From JAEXNA01 sp050486105 (GTDB taxonomy: Bacteria > Vulcanimicrobiota > Xenobia > Xenobiales > JADMJV01): a stretch of 9,648 nt of DNA. Each line of letters starts with the position of its first letter. Within the stretch, counting starts at the first letter, position 1. The notes under the pieces were generated by a model that saw only the letters and a list, made by a program, of their open reading frames with translations, did no database searches and was not told the DNA's origin. The DNA lies in NCBI GenBank assembly GCA_050486105.1, contig JBJHCR010000250.1:1-9648 (forward strand), given 5' to 3'. A program made the position numbers and the translations under genes. Below, in pieces: positions 6,669 to 9,648 of this stretch.

Positions 6669-8278
6669 CTCTTTTTCTTCTCCCAAGGTTTGCGGGTGTA
6701 ATAGCTGTCTGTAAGTTTCTTAATCGTTCCGGACATAAAAATCAAGGCTATGACATTTGGTAGGGTGGCCAAAGCAAAAGCCACATCGACGATCTTCCAG
6801 AGCAACGGGACCGCCGCTAGAGCTCCCAAGAAATACATGCCCCTGTAGCAGATGCGATACGGTAGGACGGCGCGATGACCAAACATGAAGTCCGCACAAC
6901 GGTCGCCATAGTAGCTTACGCCCAAGGCGGTGGACAGGGCGAAGAGCCCGACGCAGATAGTCACCACCAAACTGCCCCAATCTCCGAAGCGGGATAGTCC
7001 CACCTCGAAAGCTTTGGCGGTTAGGGGAGCTCCCACTTGGACGGCCATGCCATATAACTTCGCCGGTGACTCGGCTCCTTCGGAGAAAATGAGGACTCCC
7101 GATTCGGTTTTGAGCAAGCGGCCCTGGAAAGGGACCTCGGCATCCTTGTCGAGGTAGAGCGCGGTGACCGGGCAACCGTGGTAGAGAAGCTCCTCGCTGG
7201 GGATACCCTCTTGGACCAGGCTCTCATCGGCCTGCATGACTATGGCTGAAGGGGAAAGCTCAAGGCAATGCCTTTCGTCCCAGACGTTGGTGGTGATCAG
7301 GACCAGTCCGGTGAGAGTGCAGACGATGAGAGTGTCGATGAAGGGCTCCAGGAGAGCCACCGTTCCTTCACTGACCGGCTCTTCGGTCTTGGCGGCTGAG
7401 TGGGCTATGGCTGCCGAGCCGGTTCCACCTTCGCTGCTGAAAAGTCCGCGGCGGACTCCGGTTTGCATGGCCATCAGAAAGGATGCGGTGCCGGCTCCGG
7501 TGACTCCAGCCACGGGATTGAAAGCCTCGGTGAAGATCCGAGCGAAAGCCGGCAAGATCTGGTCGTAGTGAAAGACCAGGATGAGCAGAGCAAAAAAGAC
7601 GTAGGTTAGAGCCATGGTTGGGGTCAGGATGCTGGCCACTTTCCCGATGCGCTTGATCCCACCTAGGATCACGACCGCTACAAAAGTGGCTCCGAAAAGG
7701 CCGGTGACCCAATAGGGCAGTCCGAAGCTGTCGTTCATGGCGTGAGCGAAAGAGTTGGCTTGCACGGCGCTGCCGGAAACCAGGGTGGTGAAAAAAATGC
7801 AGGCGGCGTAAAACATGGCCAGGGCCTTGGAGTTGAGGCCGTCTCGCATATAATACATGGGTCCGCCCGAAATCTTATCGATGGCCTCGGGGTCCTCGTT
7901 GACCTGACGGTAGGCCAGAGCCAAGGTGCATTCCGAGTACTTCAAGGCCTGGCCTAAAAAGGCCGTCACCCACATCCAGAAAAGGGCCCCGGGGCCGCCC
8001 CAGTGGATGGCCATGGCCACCCCGGCGATGTTGCCGACGCCCACGGTGGCCGAAAGCGCCGTGGAGAGGGCTTGAAAGTGAGAGACATCCCCCTCTTCCC
8101 CTTCTTCGTCGTAGGTTCCTAAGGTCACTAGGGTTCCATGCCAAAGCTTGCGCACTTGAATGAAGGCCAGTTTGATGGTTAAGAAGAGGCCGGCAAAAAG
8201 CAAGACCGGAACCAAGATGTGACCCAGGACAGAGTTGACTCCGTCCACCAGACTCTCGAGGTATTGGAGTCCGCTCAC
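6665..8278 (-). CDS. AGCS-family sodium (or proton):amino-acid symporter with extra insert
   Basis: 537-residue inner-membrane transporter of the alanine/glycine:cation symporter family. Seen: the signature VGVGNIAGVAMAIHWGGPGA (79-98) followed by FWMWVTAFLG, the conserved GGPMYYM (138-144), ILGGIKRIGKVAS (204-216), RRGLFSSEGGTGSAA (276-290), and SYYGDRCADFMFG (455-467). Hydrophobic helices are recognisable near 21-40, 95-112, 152-173, 189-207, 217-237, 308-330, 435-452, 477-495 and 497-516. Typical family members are about 450-500 residues. The excess is a hydrophilic stretch of about 80 residues (334-414) between TNVW and GAPLTAKAFE, where ordinary members have a short link. The start is GTG 8278, overlapping the M20 stop as GTGA, with GAGG eight bases upstream. 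It likely imports a small neutral amino acid processed by the neighbouring enzymes; the actual substrate is not readable. Confidence 0.92.
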   Translation of the reverse strand: MSGLQYLESLVDGVNSVLGHILVPVLLFAGLFLTIKLAFIQVRKLWHGTLVTLGTYDEEGEEGDVSHFQALSTALSATVGVGNIAGVAMAIHWGGPGALFWMWVTAFLGQALKYSECTLALAYRQVNEDPEAIDKISGGPMYYMRDGLNSKALAMFYAACIFFTTLVSGSAVQANSFAHAMNDSFGLPYWVTGLFGATFVAVVILGGIKRIGKVASILTPTMALTYVFFALLILVFHYDQILPAFARIFTEAFNPVAGVTGAGTASFLMAMQTGVRRGLFSSEGGTGSAAIAHSAAKTEEPVSEGTVALLEPFIDTLIVCTLTGLVLITTNVWDERHCLELSPSAIVMQADESLVQEGIPSEELLYHGCPVTALYLDKDAEVPFQGRLLKTESGVLIFSEGAESPAKLYGMAVQVGAPLTAKAFEVGLSRFGDWGSLVVTICVGLFALSTALGVSYYGDRCADFMFGHRAVLPYRICYRGMYFLGALAAVPLLWKIVDVAFALATLPNVIALIFMSGTIKKLTDSYYTRKPWEKKKS

Positions 8279-9465
8279 CGGCTCAACCTCGGGTTCGACA
8301 CGACCGCTCTTCTGGCGATCTCGGTCATGAGTTTGGCTCCTGGGAGCAGAAGCGAATCTGGAAAATCGTAGTGCTCAGAATGGAGGGCGGGATGTTCGAG
8401 GCCTGCTCCTAAAGCGAAGTAAGCGCCAGGAATCCGATCCAGGACCTCACCGAAGTCTTCGGACCAGGGGAAGGAGTTGTCGGCCTGCCGATGGGTGAAG
8501 TTCAGAGAACTCACGCCTTGCCCCACGAGGCTGGTGGCTTGGGCACAGTTGACGGTAGCGGGGAAAGGGTCGTGGTGCTCAAACTCGACCTTTAGGTTCC
8601 AGATGCTCGCTTCGCTCTTCGCTCTGGTCTCCAGGGCGTTCACTAAGTTTGTCAGTCCAGAATTGCTGAGCGCTCGCAAGGTGAATCGAGCTTCAGCCTG
8701 TCCGGGGGAGGTTCCAAAACTGCCATCTCCCATCTGTAGGCCCACCGGAGTGATCAGGAATCCAGGATGAAGTCCGCCCAATTGTGAGGGTAAGGACAAA
8801 GAAGCGTTGAGCAGACAGGAGATGGCCCCGGCTGGGTTGCGGCCCAAATGGGGCTCCCCAGCGTGAGATTCTCGTCCTAAGAAACGGACGATCAGTCCCA
8901 CTGAGGCCGCAGCAAAGGTTCCGCTTCGAGTGACCACTTGTCCCAAAGGAATGCCCGGGACATTGTGCCAGGCGAAGGCCCAGTCCGGCCAAAGGTCTTG
9001 AAGCTTGGGGTCATCGAGCACCGCTTTGGCACCGGCGCCCGTCTCCTCAGCGGGCTGGAACAGCAACAGGACTCGACCGCTTTCCAGAGGTTGCTGGGCC
9101 AGCATCAAGGCCACCCCGCACAAGGAAGCTGCGTGGCCGTCGTGACCGCATTTGTGGGCTACCCCCGGGGTCAGGCTTCGGTGAGGAAGACTGGGGGGAT
9201 CGTCGAGAGGGAGGGCGTCGAGTTCTGCTCTCAGTAGGACCGTGACGCCGCCTTTTTGCTGGCCTTCAAAAACGGCAGCCAAGCCGTGACCCCCGAGGTT
9301 TCGAACGACCAGCTTCGGGGAGGTTTGCTTTAGAAAGGCGGCTATGCGGTCTGCGGTGTCGGATTCTTGGCCGGAGAGTCTAGGATGGCGGTGCAGTTCG
9401 TGGCGCAAAGAGACGAGAGTTTGCTCCAGCGAAAGCCTCGTTTTCGCTATCCCCTCGTCAGCCAT
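8275..9465 (-). CDS. M20D-type metal-dependent amidohydrolase (N-acyl-amino-acid hydrolase)
   Basis: 396 residues, M20 peptidase family of the hippurate/N-acyl-L-amino-acid amidohydrolase type, which splits N-acyl amino acids or related conjugates to free amino acid and acid. Seen: LRHELHRHPRLSGQE (20-34), RAELDALPL (79-87), the metal-binding HKCGHDGHAA (104-113, with C106 and H108), QPAEE (137-141, catalytic/ligand Glu), H167 in AWHNVPG, the dimerisation-domain motif SHAGEPHLGRNPAGA (200-214), WSEDFG (334-339), and the last ligand region LHSEHYDF (361-368). No signal peptide, so cytoplasmic. ATG 9465 is the only start in its frame after a TAA at about 9504. Its SD is weak (GAAGG-like), and a strong AAGGAGGGG lies about 31 bases upstream, too far to serve it directly. 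First gene of the four-gene operon; its stop overlaps the symporter start by four bases. Confidence 0.92.
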   Translation of the reverse strand: MADEGIAKTRLSLEQTLVSLRHELHRHPRLSGQESDTADRIAAFLKQTSPKLVVRNLGGHGLAAVFEGQQKGGVTVLLRAELDALPLDDPPSLPHRSLTPGVAHKCGHDGHAASLCGVALMLAQQPLESGRVLLLFQPAEETGAGAKAVLDDPKLQDLWPDWAFAWHNVPGIPLGQVVTRSGTFAAASVGLIVRFLGRESHAGEPHLGRNPAGAISCLLNASLSLPSQLGGLHPGFLITPVGLQMGDGSFGTSPGQAEARFTLRALSNSGLTNLVNALETRAKSEASIWNLKVEFEHHDPFPATVNCAQATSLVGQGVSSLNFTHRQADNSFPWSEDFGEVLDRIPGAYFALGAGLEHPALHSEHYDFPDSLLLPGAKLMTEIARRAVVSNPRLSR

Positions 9466-9504
9466 AGCCTTCGCCTTCGGGTGACTGACTCGGACCCCTC
9501 CTTA

Positions 9505-9534
9505 ATGCGAATGGGGCCTCTGCTGTGGTGGTGA
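9505..9534 (+). CDS. Putative Trp-rich leader micro-ORF (MRMGPLLWW)
   Basis: ATG CGA ATG GGG CCT CTG CTG TGG TGG TGA gives a nine-residue peptide ending in two tandem Trp codons followed at once by a stop, the pattern of tryptophan attenuator leader peptides. The Trp codons lie at the top of the 9512-9548 hairpin, whose left arm is coded by the ORF and whose right arm follows the stop. A ribosome paused at the Trp codons would therefore keep the hairpin open. There is no clear SD before either ATG (9505 or 9511) and no gene downstream inside the window. The opposite strand reads CACCACCAC (three His codons), so the direction is not certain. Inference from pattern alone. Confidence 0.38.
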   Translation: MRMGPLLWW

Positions 9535-9548
9535 CGGCAGAGGCCCCA
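9512..9548. promoter_or_regulatory. Strong hairpin in the operon/divergent leader region
   Basis: GGGGCCTCTGC (9513-9523) pairs perfectly with GCAGAGGCCCC (9537-9547). The stem extends by an outer T-A pair (9512/9548) and three inner pairs, one a wobble (9524-9526 with 9534-9536), giving about 15 bp with a 7-base loop at 9527-9533. No U-tract follows on either strand, so it does not look like a simple intrinsic terminator. It lies in the 183-bp region right of the M20 start (9466-9648), which otherwise shows only a T5 run at 9606-9610 on the plus strand and no recognisable gene. Probable role: RNA attenuator or leader structure, or a DNA operator. Confidence 0.6.
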
Positions 9549-9648
9549 AGGTTGCTGGGCTAAGGAGGCTGTGCGCCGAATCAACCCACATCGCCAAACT
9601 CGCCCTTTTTCCGCCATGGGAACCGCAAATTCTTGCAAATAGGTCCAC

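Larger units (their letters stand above)
9497..9568. repeat. 8-bp inverted repeat CCTCCTTA / TAAGGAGG flanking the hairpin
   Basis: CCTCCTTA at 9497-9504 is exactly complementary to TAAGGAGG at 9561-9568. The pair brackets the strong inner hairpin with 7 and 12 unpaired bases between, so the RNA of either strand could fold into one long interrupted stem. On each strand the 3' arm is a perfect SD-like AAGGAGG and the 5' arm matches the anti-SD core of 16S rRNA, so folding would hide an SD. No start codon sits at standard spacing after either SD. Confidence 0.5.

Noticed and set aside
9513..9547. Hairpin as an intrinsic terminator for the minus or plus strand
   Set aside because: The stem is strong but neither strand has a U-tract directly after it.
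9447..9638. 63-codon minus-strand open frame from a TTG through the hairpin and past the M20 start
   Set aside because: It runs through both arms of the hairpin and the SD-like sequence, has no SD, an Arg/His-rich composition and no recognisable pattern. It is more likely non-coding leader.
9571..9642. Plus-strand GTG open frame of 23 codons after AAGGAGG
   Set aside because: SD-to-start spacing is only two bases and the peptide has no recognisable pattern; a real gene start here is unlikely.

Overview
The window is a stretch of moderately GC-rich bacterial DNA with tightly packed genes. A run of 10 Ns (1566-1575) marks it as draft or metagenome-style assembly. No RNA genes, insertion sequences, CRISPR arrays or integrases are visible. 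Secreted proteins with Sec and Tat/lipobox signals suggest a heterotrophic bacterium with a cell envelope that holds exported enzymes. An Uma2-type nuclease gene fits environmental phyla where these are abundant, but I cannot name a phylum. Start codons are mixed (ATG, GTG, TTG), and several neighbouring genes overlap by 4 to 11 bases.

Left block (65-3778, minus strand, read right to left): a secreted M28-family metallopeptidase with a PA-like insert is followed by a Tat-exported lipoprotein amidase, whose start overlaps the peptidase stop as ATGA. After a 37-bp gap comes a lone Uma2-family (DUF820) nuclease-fold protein. The peptidase start lies only 11 bases past a perfect TATAAT, so its mRNA may be leaderless. 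A nested dyad lies directly upstream of that -10 box.

Middle (3890-4390, plus strand): a single small protein made almost entirely of about six degenerate 21-24-residue beta-type repeats has a strong Shine-Dalgarno. It is the only substantial plus-strand gene. It diverges from the M28 gene and converges on the next block, with 9 bases between stops.

Right block (4400-9465, minus strand): an evident four-gene operon, in transcription order, of an M20D amidohydrolase, an AGCS-type Na+/H+:amino-acid symporter with an unusual soluble insert, a proline racemase/hydroxyproline epimerase-family enzyme, and an LhgO-type FAD oxidase. All junctions overlap. Together they read as a pathway that releases an amino acid from an N-acyl or peptide conjugate, takes it up, inverts its stereochemistry or otherwise processes it, and oxidises a 2-hydroxy (or related) acid. 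The substrate is inferred, not shown.

Right edge (9466-9648): a 183-bp region without a conventional gene. It holds a 15-bp stem hairpin whose apical part contains tandem TGG TGG TGA codons closing a 9-codon micro-ORF on the plus strand. An 8-bp inverted repeat made of SD/anti-SD-like sequence flanks it. The architecture resembles a tryptophan-codon attenuator for a plus-strand gene just beyond the window, and is the most intriguing non-coding signal here.
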